Assembly (NCBI GenBank): GCA_937913075.1
Contig: CALEPU010000257.1
Coordinates: 1-15,981, forward strand
DNA length: 15,981 bases
Direction of reading: 5' to 3'
From: an uncultured Clostridia bacterium
GTDB lineage: Bacteria; Bacillota; Clostridia; Christensenellales; CAG-138
Position numbers and translations under genes: made by a program
Shown here: positions 6,678 through 13,790 of the stretch, in pieces
How the letters are laid out: each line of letters starts with the position of its first letter
Position numbering within the stretch: the first letter of the stretch is position 1
The notes under the pieces: model-generated
Told to the model about the DNA's origin: nothing
The model's database searches: none
Seen by the model: only the letters and a program-made list of their open reading frames with translations

Positions 6678-7996
6678 AACCCTTGGTCGCAATAGTCGGG
6701 CGCCCCAATGTGGGCAAGTCCACGCTCTTTAACAGGATAGTAGGCAGGCGTATAGCCATAATCGAGGATACGCCGGGCGTTACGCGTGACCGTATCTACG
6801 GCGACGCTGAGTGGCTGACGCACAGCTTTACAGTGATAGACACCGGCGGTATTGAGCCGGACAGCACCGAGATAATACCCGCGCAGATGCGTCGGCAGGC
6901 GGAGCTCGCCATAGAGACGAGCGACGTTATCATTTTCGTGGTCGACGGACGCGAGGGCATGACAGCCGCCGACAGCGAGGTCGCAGATATGCTGAGAAGG
7001 AGCGGCAAACCGATAGTGCTCTGCGTGAACAAGGTCGATCACGTAAAATATGAGGACACCGCTTATGATTTTTACTCCCTCGGACTCGATGCTCCCATAA
7101 CCGTATCCGCGGAGCAGGGCTTGGGAGTAGGCGACCTTTTGGACGAGGTCTGCCGCTACTTCCCCGCTATCGAGCAGGAGGATGAAAGCGAGACTGTTTC
7201 CATAGCGGTCGTGGGTAAGCCCAACGTCGGTAAATCGAGCCTTGTGAACGCGCTTTTGGGGCAGGAGCGTACTATCGTCAGCAATATACCCGGCACAACG
7301 AGGGACGCGATAGATACTCCCTTTACATACAACGGCAAAGACTATGTGCTTATCGACACTGCGGGCATCCGCAGAAAGAGGGCGATAGTCGACGAGACCG
7401 TCGAGAGATACAGCGTTATAAGATCGCTCGCCGCAATTCGCCGATGTGACGTTGCGCTTATAGTTGTGGACGCCGAACAGGGCTTATCGGAGCAGGACGT
7501 GCGCATTGCGGGCTATGTGCATGAGGAGGGCAAGGCGAGCGTGCTTATCGTCAACAAGTGGGATCTTATTGAAAAGGATACCCACACCGTTGAAAAATTC
7601 AAAAAGGACATCACCTGCGATCTTGCCTTTATGGACTACGTGCCGATGCTTTTTATCTCGGCAAAGACGGGTCAGCGCGTACACCGCGTAATGGAGGCGG
7701 CAAACGCCGTATTGGAGCAGGCTTCGACGCGCATCTCCACCGGCATACTCAATGATATAATGGGCGAAGCTATAACCATGTCGGAGCCGCCCTCAGTAAA
7801 AGGGCGCAGGCTCAGGATATTCTATACCACTCAGGGAGGCGTTAAGCCCCCGACCTTCATCATCTTCGTAAACGACGCGGAGCTGATGCACTTTTCATAT
7901 AAGCGCTATCTTGAAAACTACATCCGCAAGTCCTTCAAGCTGGACAGCGTGCCGATACGCTTGATAATCAGGAACAAGTCCGAAAAGGATAACTGA
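6674..7996 (+). CDS. der: Ribosome biogenesis GTPase Der (EngA)
   Basis: A 440-residue protein with two GTPase domains in tandem, unique to Der. Domain 1 shows GRPNVGKS (9-16), DTGG (56-59) and NKVD (119-122). Domain 2 shows GKPNVGKS (181-188), DTAG (228-231) and NKWD (294-297). A KH-like C-terminal domain (about 350-435) follows, ending with the family's typical IRLIIRNKS. Der assists maturation of the 50S ribosomal subunit in the cytoplasm and is essential in most bacteria. Length and motifs are normal. The ATG overlaps the stop of the DUF512 gene, so the two are probably translationally coupled and share the promoter at 5306-5334. A hairpin terminator follows 20 bp after the stop codon. 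Confidence 0.98.
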   Translation: MKPLVAIVGRPNVGKSTLFNRIVGRRIAIIEDTPGVTRDRIYGDAEWLTHSFTVIDTGGIEPDSTEIIPAQMRRQAELAIETSDVIIFVVDGREGMTAADSEVADMLRRSGKPIVLCVNKVDHVKYEDTAYDFYSLGLDAPITVSAEQGLGVGDLLDEVCRYFPAIEQEDESETVSIAVVGKPNVGKSSLVNALLGQERTIVSNIPGTTRDAIDTPFTYNGKDYVLIDTAGIRRKRAIVDETVERYSVIRSLAAIRRCDVALIVVDAEQGLSEQDVRIAGYVHEEGKASVLIVNKWDLIEKDTHTVEKFKKDITCDLAFMDYVPMLFISAKTGQRVHRVMEAANAVLEQASTRISTGILNDIMGEAITMSEPPSVKGRRLRIFYTTQGGVKPPTFIIFVNDAELMHFSYKRYLENYIRKSFKLDSVPIRLIIRNKSEKDN

Positions 7997-8015
7997 ACAA
8001 AGGCTTTTTAAGGCA

Positions 8016-8079
8016 GCATGAAAATACCGCACGGTCGTCCGAAGTATATCGGACGGTCGTGCGGTATGTTTTTTCATGC
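8016..8079 (+). terminator. Large hairpin terminator after der
   Basis: Two arms, 8016-8042 and 8049-8079, pair in blocks. GCATGAAAA pairs with TTTTCATGC, ATACCGCACG with CGTGCGGTAT, and CGTCCGA with TCGGACG. A GT/GT internal mismatch, a 3-base bulge and a 6-base loop interrupt the stem. Six T's (8069-8074) follow the GC-rich inner stem, giving an intrinsic terminator for the rightward der transcript. The outer A/T arms make the structure nearly symmetric, so it could also act on the other strand. Confidence 0.85.
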
Positions 8080-8201
8080 AGGGCAGCATAGAGTACAGCA
8101 ACGCCGTGCAATGTTCGTCCGCTCTAAAACCGTCAGTAATTTTATGTTTTCCCAGAGCATATCCTTTTACTGCCATATTGAAAAGCCGAAGGGAGTTTAA
8201 A

Positions 8202-9686
8202 ATGGAAAGAACAGAGCTTTACCGTGATATAGCGCGGAGGACTCAGGGCGACATCTATATCGGAGTCGTCGGTCCGGTGCGCACGGGCAAATCGACCTTT
8301 ATAAAGAGGTTTATGGATACGCTCGTCATTCCCGAAATAGAAAACGAGTACGTGCGGGAGCGGGTCATCGACGAGCTTCCGCAGAGCGGCTCCGGAAGAA
8401 CCGTCATGACGACGCAGCCAAAATTTGTGCCCAACGACGCCGTCACGATCAGCATCGGCGGAGAGGACTCGGCGGAGCTTTCCGTTCGGATGATCGACTG
8501 CGTGGGTTACATGGTCGAGGGTGCTTTGGGCGGGCTTGAAGAGGAGCTGCCGCGCATGGTTCGCACGCCGTGGTTCGATTATGACATACCCTTTGAGGAT
8601 GCGGCGGAGCTTGGCACGCGCAAGGTGATAAGCGAGCATTCGACCATCGGCATAGTGGTGCTGACCGACGGCAGCATCACGGGGCTCAGTCAGGAGGCTT
8701 ACGCTCCCGCTGAGGAAAAGGTCTTTGCAGAGCTTAAAAATACGGGCAAGCCCTTTACCGTGGTTTTAAATTCCCTCTACCCAGCCTCTCCTCAGGTGAA
8801 GGCGCGCGCTGAGGAGCTCTCGGAAAAGTACGGCACTGCCGTGACGCCTCTCGACGTTATGAATATGAGCGCAGCGGACATCAATCTGCTGCTTGAAAAC
8901 GTGCTTATGGACTTCCCTCTCCGCACGATATCTGTGGCTCTTCCTCGCTGGCTTACCGCGCTTGGCAGCGATGCGCCGCTCATGCAGGGAGTTATGTCCG
9001 CTCTTCGCGAGGCGCTGCCTGCCGTATCCCGTATGCGCGACCATTCGGTTATACAGCAAGCGCTGATGGGGCTTGATGATTTTGAGGATCCGGAGCTTGA
9101 GCGGCTGACGCTCGGCGACGGCAGCGCGTTTTACAGATTGGAGCCCGAGCCCAACGTGTTTTACAGAGTGCTCAGCGAGCGCTGCGGCTACGAGATACGG
9201 GACGAATTTGAGCTGATGAGCACCCTTTCGGATTTTGTCACTGCCAAGCGTGAGTACGACCGCGTGGAGCTTGCCTTGAAGGCGGCGCAGGAATACGGCT
9301 ACGGGCTCGTACCGCCCAAAATTGACGAGATGCAGCTTGACCGTCCCGAGATAGTTCAGCACGGGTCCCGATTTGGCGTAAGGCTGCGTGCGCACGCTTC
9401 GGGTCTTCACATAATCAGGGTAGACATCGAGAGTGAGGTAAACCCGCTCGTCGGCACTGCTGAGCAGAGCGAAGAGCTTGTGAACTATCTTATGGAGACC
9501 TTTGAGACAAAGCCGGACGAGATATGGCAGACCAATATCTTCGGCAAGCCCATTTACGACCTTGTACGCGACGGCATGACGGGCAAGGTGAACCGCCTGC
9601 CGCCCGAGGTGCAGATGCGTCTGCGCGATACTATAAACCGCATGGTGAACGAGGGCTGCAACGGGCTGGTGTGCATATTGCTGTGA
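8202..9686 (+). CDS. spoIVA: Stage IV sporulation protein A (spore coat morphogenetic ATPase)
   Basis: A 494-residue protein matching SpoIVA in length (492 in Bacillus subtilis, from memory) and sequence from end to end. It opens MERTELYRDIARRTQGDIYIG, has a Walker A motif GPVRTGKS (24-31), an MIDCVGY Walker-B-type segment near 107, and ends with the family's glycine- and hydrophobic-rich tail (VNEGCNGLVCILL). SpoIVA binds and hydrolyses ATP, polymerises on the forespore surface and forms the platform for coat assembly; it is also needed for cortex formation. The ATG at 8202 was chosen over an upstream in-frame ATG at 8076 because AAGGGAG lies seven bases before it and the extra 42 residues are not family-like. 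The gene stands alone between two terminators. Its presence shows the organism is, or recently was, a spore former. Confidence 0.97.
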   Translation: MERTELYRDIARRTQGDIYIGVVGPVRTGKSTFIKRFMDTLVIPEIENEYVRERVIDELPQSGSGRTVMTTQPKFVPNDAVTISIGGEDSAELSVRMIDCVGYMVEGALGGLEEELPRMVRTPWFDYDIPFEDAAELGTRKVISEHSTIGIVVLTDGSITGLSQEAYAPAEEKVFAELKNTGKPFTVVLNSLYPASPQVKARAEELSEKYGTAVTPLDVMNMSAADINLLLENVLMDFPLRTISVALPRWLTALGSDAPLMQGVMSALREALPAVSRMRDHSVIQQALMGLDDFEDPELERLTLGDGSAFYRLEPEPNVFYRVLSERCGYEIRDEFELMSTLSDFVTAKREYDRVELALKAAQEYGYGLVPPKIDEMQLDRPEIVQHGSRFGVRLRAHASGLHIIRVDIESEVNPLVGTAEQSEELVNYLMETFETKPDEIWQTNIFGKPIYDLVRDGMTGKVNRLPPEVQMRLRDTINRMVNEGCNGLVCILL

Positions 9687-9691
9687 TATGA

Positions 9692-9724
9692 ATGGGGGCG
9701 GGTGCAAATACCCGTCCCATTTTT
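9692..9724 (+). terminator. Hairpin terminator between convergent spoIVA and ylmH
   Basis: ATGGGGGCGGGT (9692-9703) pairs with ACCCGTCCCAT (9710-9720), with one bulge and a G-T pair, across a 6-base loop, followed by five T's (9720-9724). It serves spoIVA best. On the minus strand it falls just after the ylmH stop but lacks a clear T run, so it may be weaker in that direction. The T run overlaps the ylmH stop codon (9723-9725). Confidence 0.8.
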
Positions 9725-10463
9725 AATACTTTATCACAAGCACTCTGAGCTTGCCCTTTTTTGTCTCCCTCTCTATGCCGAGAAATTTAAACCTGCCCCT
9801 TCCTCGGACGGTGACGAGCGCGCCCTCCTTTAAGGCTGCGGCAGGCTTTTGCACGAGGCGGCTGTCGACAAAGACGACGCCTTTTTCTATAAGCTGCTTT
9901 GCCTCCTCTCGGGGGACGCGGTACACGGCGGAGATCATGGCGTCGAGCCTTTCCGAAGCAATAACTGCCGAAACAGGCTCCGGCTCGGAATTTATATTAT
10001 CCGGCAGGTCGGATAAGGAGCATTTGACAGTCGTCCTCTTGACCTCGGATAGATTATCTATTATGAAGCCCGCAATGGAATCAAGGCACATTAAATACCC
10101 ACTGCCGCCTTCGACTATGATATCGCCGAGCATCTCCCTCGTGACGCCGAGCGCCATAAGTGAGCCCAAAAAATCCCTGTGAGTGAGCTCGTCGGAGAAC
10201 CTTTGTGAAGCAGGCGCAATACGGATGCAGGCAAGCGGCGGAAGGTACTCCTCGGCTTCCGTGTCGCCGAAAACCGCGATCCTTCTCTCCGCCGATTCAT
10301 ACCCGCCATACAGCTCAAACCGGACGCCTGATTTAAGGCGCATCAGCTCCGCCTGCTCGGCAAGGTTCAAAAACCTCGAAGCCTGCGGAACGCCTGTCTT
10401 TTCAGCCCTCTGCGCCAGCTCCGAGAGCCTGTTTATCAGTTGTTTGCTATCATTTTCTGCCAT
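9723..10463 (-). CDS. ylmH: YlmH-like S4 domain RNA-binding protein
   Basis: A 246-residue protein close to the usual YlmH length. The N-terminal and central parts carry the family signature SQRFSDELTHRDFLGSLMALG (about 86-106) and a DIIVEGG segment; an S4 RNA-binding domain (about 171-232) begins SERLDAMISAVYRVPREEA. In Bacillus subtilis YlmH is reported to bind 50S subunits with peptidyl-tRNA and to support ribosome-associated quality control, overlapping RqcP; the gene usually lies in the division cluster. Here it is instead the last gene of an operon, and its ATG overlaps the end of the TetM-NYN fusion gene by 28 bp. The bases before the ATG resemble an anti-ribosome-binding sequence (ACTCCACCT), so translation probably depends on coupling. 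Family is firm; participation in rescue here is inference. Confidence 0.93.
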   Translation of the reverse strand: MAENDSKQLINRLSELAQRAEKTGVPQASRFLNLAEQAELMRLKSGVRFELYGGYESAERRIAVFGDTEAEEYLPPLACIRIAPASQRFSDELTHRDFLGSLMALGVTREMLGDIIVEGGSGYLMCLDSIAGFIIDNLSEVKRTTVKCSLSDLPDNINSEPEPVSAVIASERLDAMISAVYRVPREEAKQLIEKGVVFVDSRLVQKPAAALKEGALVTVRGRGRFKFLGIERETKKGKLRVLVIKY

Positions 10464-13039
10464 AGGTGGAGTACGGACTTACCCTCTCTTTCAAGCTTCT
10501 GCATCATTTCCGAAAGCTGCTTATCCGCCGCCTGCACCTCTTTTTCAAATGCGGAAGCGGGCACTCGCAGAGCTCCTCTGCCCATTACTATAAGCTGCTC
10601 CAAACCATCAGAAGTGACGACGCGGACTTGGCGTTTTGAGCCCTTGAGCTTTTGGACCGCCCTCTCGATGAAGGCGTCGGCTATCTCCGACTCCCTCGTA
10701 TAGACGATGTAAACGCCGCCGCGCTCCTCGACCTTTTCAACTCCGCCGTTAACCTTGTAGGCGTCGAACACGAGTATGAGACGGCAATCGCGGCAGCCGT
10801 TGTAATTTATCATCATTCTTATCAGCGCTTCTCTTGCGGAGTCGATGCTCTCCCTCGCCACCTGCCGCAGGCTTTCCCATGCGAAGATGACGTTATAGCC
10901 GTCGACGAGCACGAACTCCTCACCTGCGGGCTCGTTTGACGCCGCCTGTGCATTTTGAGCCGCGGCATCGCCTGAGGCTTTTTTTGCCTGGAGCAGAGCT
11001 CCGCTTCTCACGGGACCGTAGGTGCGCTCGAATATAGCCATCAGCTCTGCGTCGCCTCCGGAGGAAGCGGGCTTTTTGGCAGGCATCTTCTGCCCTGGCT
11101 CCGGCGCAAAGCGCTTCATGTAAGCCGCGACCTCGTACCACTTAACTGTGAAGCCCGCGCCGGCGGCGCAGAATACGGAGTCGGGAGAGTTTTTCAGGTC
11201 CGCCTCGGGATCGTAAGCCGCTTTCGCGATGACCTCCTGCGCGTTATGGCACGGGCGGTAATCCGAAGGGGTAAGCGAAAGCCTTCCCCTGCCCTTGGTA
11301 TAAGAGGCGACGGTCTTTGCGTAATCACACATTGCGGAAACGGGAGCGCAGCCCGTGAGCACCGCAAGCCCGCCTGCGCCCTCCGGCGCGCCGAATTCGC
11401 CCTCCATTCTGCGTATATCGGTCATGGCTCTGCCGATGCACTCCTCCGGCAGCTCCAAACGGAAATCGTAATACGGTTCCAGCAGAACGGATTCGGCAAA
11501 CATGAGCGCGTTCCTTACCGCGCGATAGGTCGCCTGCCTGAAATCGCCTCCCTCGGTATGCTTTTGATGCGCCTTGCCCCCTGTTAAGGTTATCCTGACG
11601 TCGGTGAGCGGGGCGCCTGTCAGCACGCCCTTATGCCTTTTCTCGGCAAGGTGTGTCAAAATGAGGCGCTGCCAGCTTTTTGCAAGCTCATCCTGCGCGA
11701 CGTCGGTCTCTATCAATATTCCGCTGCCCGGCTCCGCAGGCTCGACGTCCAATTCGACATGCGCGAAATGTCGCAGGGGCTCAAAATGCCCTATGCCGTG
11801 CGCGCCGACGGCAACCGTTTCCTTATACATGACGGCGCCTTTTCCGAAGCTGACGCTGTAACCGTAGCGCTCATTGATGAGCCTTTGCAGCACCTCGCAC
11901 TGAACCTCGCCCATTAGCCGCGCCTTTATCTCGCCGTGCTGCTCGTCCCAGACGATATCGAGCAGCGGATCCTCCTCCTGCAAGGCGACGACCTTGCGGT
12001 AAGCCTCGAACAGATTGACGCCATCGCCGAAATTGATTGTATAGGAGAGCACCGGCGTGATATCCTGCCCATTCTCCCCCGCCTCGCTGCCGAGCCCCTG
12101 ACCGGGGAAGGTTTTCGTCAGACCTGTTACCGCGCAGACTGTGCCCGCTTCCGCAAGCCGGACCGAGGTGTATTTTGCGCCGGAATAGATACGGATCTGA
12201 TCCGCCTTCTCCTGCCAAAGCTCCTCCTCGGCAACGCCTGCGCTGCGGTTTGTGACGAGCTGTTTAGCGGCAAGCGAGCCGCCTGTTATCTTCATAAAGG
12301 TGAGCCTTTGCCCATCCTGCCGCGCTATCTTATAGACTCTTGCGCCGAAGTCCTTGGGGTAGTCGCGCATTGATGTAAAAGCGGCGATCCCCTCTATGAG
12401 CTCGTCAACTCCCGTGAGCTTCAACGCAGAGCCGAAATATACCGGAAATACCTGCCTGCGCATGACGGCGGCGGCGATATCACGGTCATCGAGCTTACCC
12501 TTGGCGAGGTATTCTTCGGTAATGCTGTCGCAGAGCGCAGCGACGTCCTCGTCGATCTGAGCTCTTGAAGCCGTGAAATCGACGCATCGCTCGTCGAGTC
12601 TTTGACACAGCGACTGTATCACAGCCTGCCGCGAGGGCGATGGCAGATCGGTCTTGTTGACAAAAAGAAAAACGGGTATCCTATGGCGCCGCAAAAGCTG
12701 CCAAAGGGTAAGCGTGTGAGTCTGCACTCCCTCGGAGGCGCTTATTACCAGTATCGCGTAATCCAATATGCCGAGCGCGCGCTCCGCCTCGGCTGCAAAA
12801 TCGACGTGACCCGGGGTATCGACGAGCGTTATGGACTTGCCGTTAAGCTCCATCAGCGCCTGCTTTGAAAAGATCGTTATGCCGCGCTCGCGCTCCAGCT
12901 CATGGGTATCCAAAAAGGCGTCCCGATGGTCTACCCTGCCGAGACGCCGCAAGGCGCCCGCCTTATAGAGCAGCGCCTCGGAAAGCGTGGTCTTGCCCGC
13001 GTCAACGTGCGCGAGCATACCGATAACGAGCCTTTCCAT
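10436..13039 (-). CDS. TetM/EF-G-like ribosomal GTPase fused to a YacP/Rae1-type NYN nuclease domain
   Basis: An 867-residue fusion. The first 645 residues match ribosomal-protection GTPases across the family length: AHVDAGKTT (10-18), RERGITI (50-56), DTPGHVD (74-80), NKTD (128-131), then EF-G domains II-V. A linker rich in Ala, Lys and Pro (about 646-708) leads to an NYN/PIN-like domain matching YacP/Rae1: LVDGYNVIFAW (711-721) with Asp713, LVFDAY (756-761) with Asp759, YTRESEIADAFIE (780-792), VTSDGLEQ (808-815) with Asp811 and RGALRVPASAF (821-831). Rae1 of Bacillus subtilis is an endonuclease that cuts mRNA in the ribosomal A site; ribosomal-protection GTPases enter that site. A GTPase that clears or senses the A site and then cuts mRNA is the natural reading, but is inference. 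Databases may label it tetracycline resistance; the domain IV tip argues against that. ATG chosen with GAGG seven bases upstream. Similar domain pairs probably exist in other Clostridia. Confidence 0.92.
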   Translation of the reverse strand: MERLVIGMLAHVDAGKTTLSEALLYKAGALRRLGRVDHRDAFLDTHELERERGITIFSKQALMELNGKSITLVDTPGHVDFAAEAERALGILDYAILVISASEGVQTHTLTLWQLLRRHRIPVFLFVNKTDLPSPSRQAVIQSLCQRLDERCVDFTASRAQIDEDVAALCDSITEEYLAKGKLDDRDIAAAVMRRQVFPVYFGSALKLTGVDELIEGIAAFTSMRDYPKDFGARVYKIARQDGQRLTFMKITGGSLAAKQLVTNRSAGVAEEELWQEKADQIRIYSGAKYTSVRLAEAGTVCAVTGLTKTFPGQGLGSEAGENGQDITPVLSYTINFGDGVNLFEAYRKVVALQEEDPLLDIVWDEQHGEIKARLMGEVQCEVLQRLINERYGYSVSFGKGAVMYKETVAVGAHGIGHFEPLRHFAHVELDVEPAEPGSGILIETDVAQDELAKSWQRLILTHLAEKRHKGVLTGAPLTDVRITLTGGKAHQKHTEGGDFRQATYRAVRNALMFAESVLLEPYYDFRLELPEECIGRAMTDIRRMEGEFGAPEGAGGLAVLTGCAPVSAMCDYAKTVASYTKGRGRLSLTPSDYRPCHNAQEVIAKAAYDPEADLKNSPDSVFCAAGAGFTVKWYEVAAYMKRFAPEPGQKMPAKKPASSGGDAELMAIFERTYGPVRSGALLQAKKASGDAAAQNAQAASNEPAGEEFVLVDGYNVIFAWESLRQVARESIDSAREALIRMMINYNGCRDCRLILVFDAYKVNGGVEKVEERGGVYIVYTRESEIADAFIERAVQKLKGSKRQVRVVTSDGLEQLIVMGRGALRVPASAFEKEVQAADKQLSEMMQKLEREGKSVLHLWQKMIANN

Positions 13040-13085
13040 TTCCTTGCCTCAATATAATAATGCCGACGGCGTTTGCCCTTGCTTG

Positions 13086-13778
13086 TCAAGCCTCTTCATC
13101 GCTGTCTGCGGCAAGGCGCATTCCCGCCGTTGCCGTGACCGGCAGAGAGAAGCAGACTGCCTGAGCCTTGCTTGTGAGACCGGCTTCGTTCATTATGGCA
13201 TGCATTACGGCGTTCCTGTTGGAGGAGGGTACGACGATGTAAATCATCTCTTTTTCCTCCGCAAGCACGAAGCCGAAGAACTTCTCGGTACCCTGTGAGC
13301 CCGTTCCCTTGGCGTGGATCACCGTTCCGCCGCGCGCCTTATGCGCTCTTGCGGCGTCCATTATCTTTTCGGTAAAGCCCTGATTGGCGATAACCACTAT
13401 AAGCTCCTGCTCGGTATTTTTCAATTCCGTCTCCTCCCCCTTTAAAAACTCCTGTTCGCCGACAAGCATACGAAGCTGTTTTTTGCCGCCGACGGCGGCA
13501 AGCGGAACGAGAAACGCCACTCCCATCCCGGGCACGTCTATATAATACTTACGCTCCAGCTCTCTGCGTACAGCGGGAAAATTTTCGTTGGCTATGATGG
13601 TATGGATTATCGCCTTTTCGGTCTTTTCAAGCCCGAAGGTATTGAGGATGCCAGAGGTTGCCGTTCCCCTTCCGAAGCTGACAAAGCTGACCGTAGCGCC
13701 GTGCTTCTCATACAGCCGACGGAACCTTTCCGCATTCAATACGTTGGTGATGGTCACCATTATGGAAAGCTCACTCAT
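13086..13778 (-). CDS. Tandem PII-like signalling protein
   Basis: A 230-residue protein made of two PII-like ferredoxin-fold repeats. Repeat 1 covers about 5-107, with GATVSFVSFGRGTA at 27-40; repeat 2 covers about 125-215, with GGTVIHAKGTG at 150-160. These segments align with each other and with the PII signature around the nucleotide-binding region. Classical PII proteins are single-domain trimers of about 112 residues that sense ATP/ADP and 2-oxoglutarate and control enzymes or transporters. A tandem form would be a fused, possibly asymmetric version. The region between the strands where the T-loop sits is not like GlnB and shows no obvious uridylylated Tyr. ATG at 13778 was preferred to GTG at 13784 because GAGG lies five bases before the ATG. 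The DUF1538 membrane gene ends 12 bp upstream, so it is the likely partner. Confidence 0.88.
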   Translation of the reverse strand: MSELSIMVTITNVLNAERFRRLYEKHGATVSFVSFGRGTATSGILNTFGLEKTEKAIIHTIIANENFPAVRRELERKYYIDVPGMGVAFLVPLAAVGGKKQLRMLVGEQEFLKGEETELKNTEQELIVVIANQGFTEKIMDAARAHKARGGTVIHAKGTGSQGTEKFFGFVLAEEKEMIYIVVPSSNRNAVMHAIMNEAGLTSKAQAVCFSLPVTATAGMRLAADSDEEA

Positions 13779-13790
13779 AAGCACCTCGAA

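Noticed and set aside
8064..8094. Sigma-E type promoter for spoIVA (GTATGTT, then CATAGAGT after 16 bases).
   Set aside because: The -10 is a fair match but the -35 is weak, the spacing is long and the -35 lies in the terminator T run. A second candidate (GCATATC, then CATATTGA at 8174) has too short a spacer. spoIVA is expected to be sigma-E controlled, but the sequence does not settle where.
10436..13039. Tetracycline resistance gene of the tet(M)/tet(W) type.
   Set aside because: The GTPase half is related, but the protein is far longer, carries an NYN nuclease domain, lacks the Tet(M) domain IV tip, and shows no sign of mobile-element context.
13040..13085. Separate promoter in front of the GTPase-NYN gene, from a TTGACA on the minus strand at the end of the PII gene.
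   Set aside because: The nearest TATTAT-like -10 is about 24 bases away, too far for a normal sigma-A promoter.
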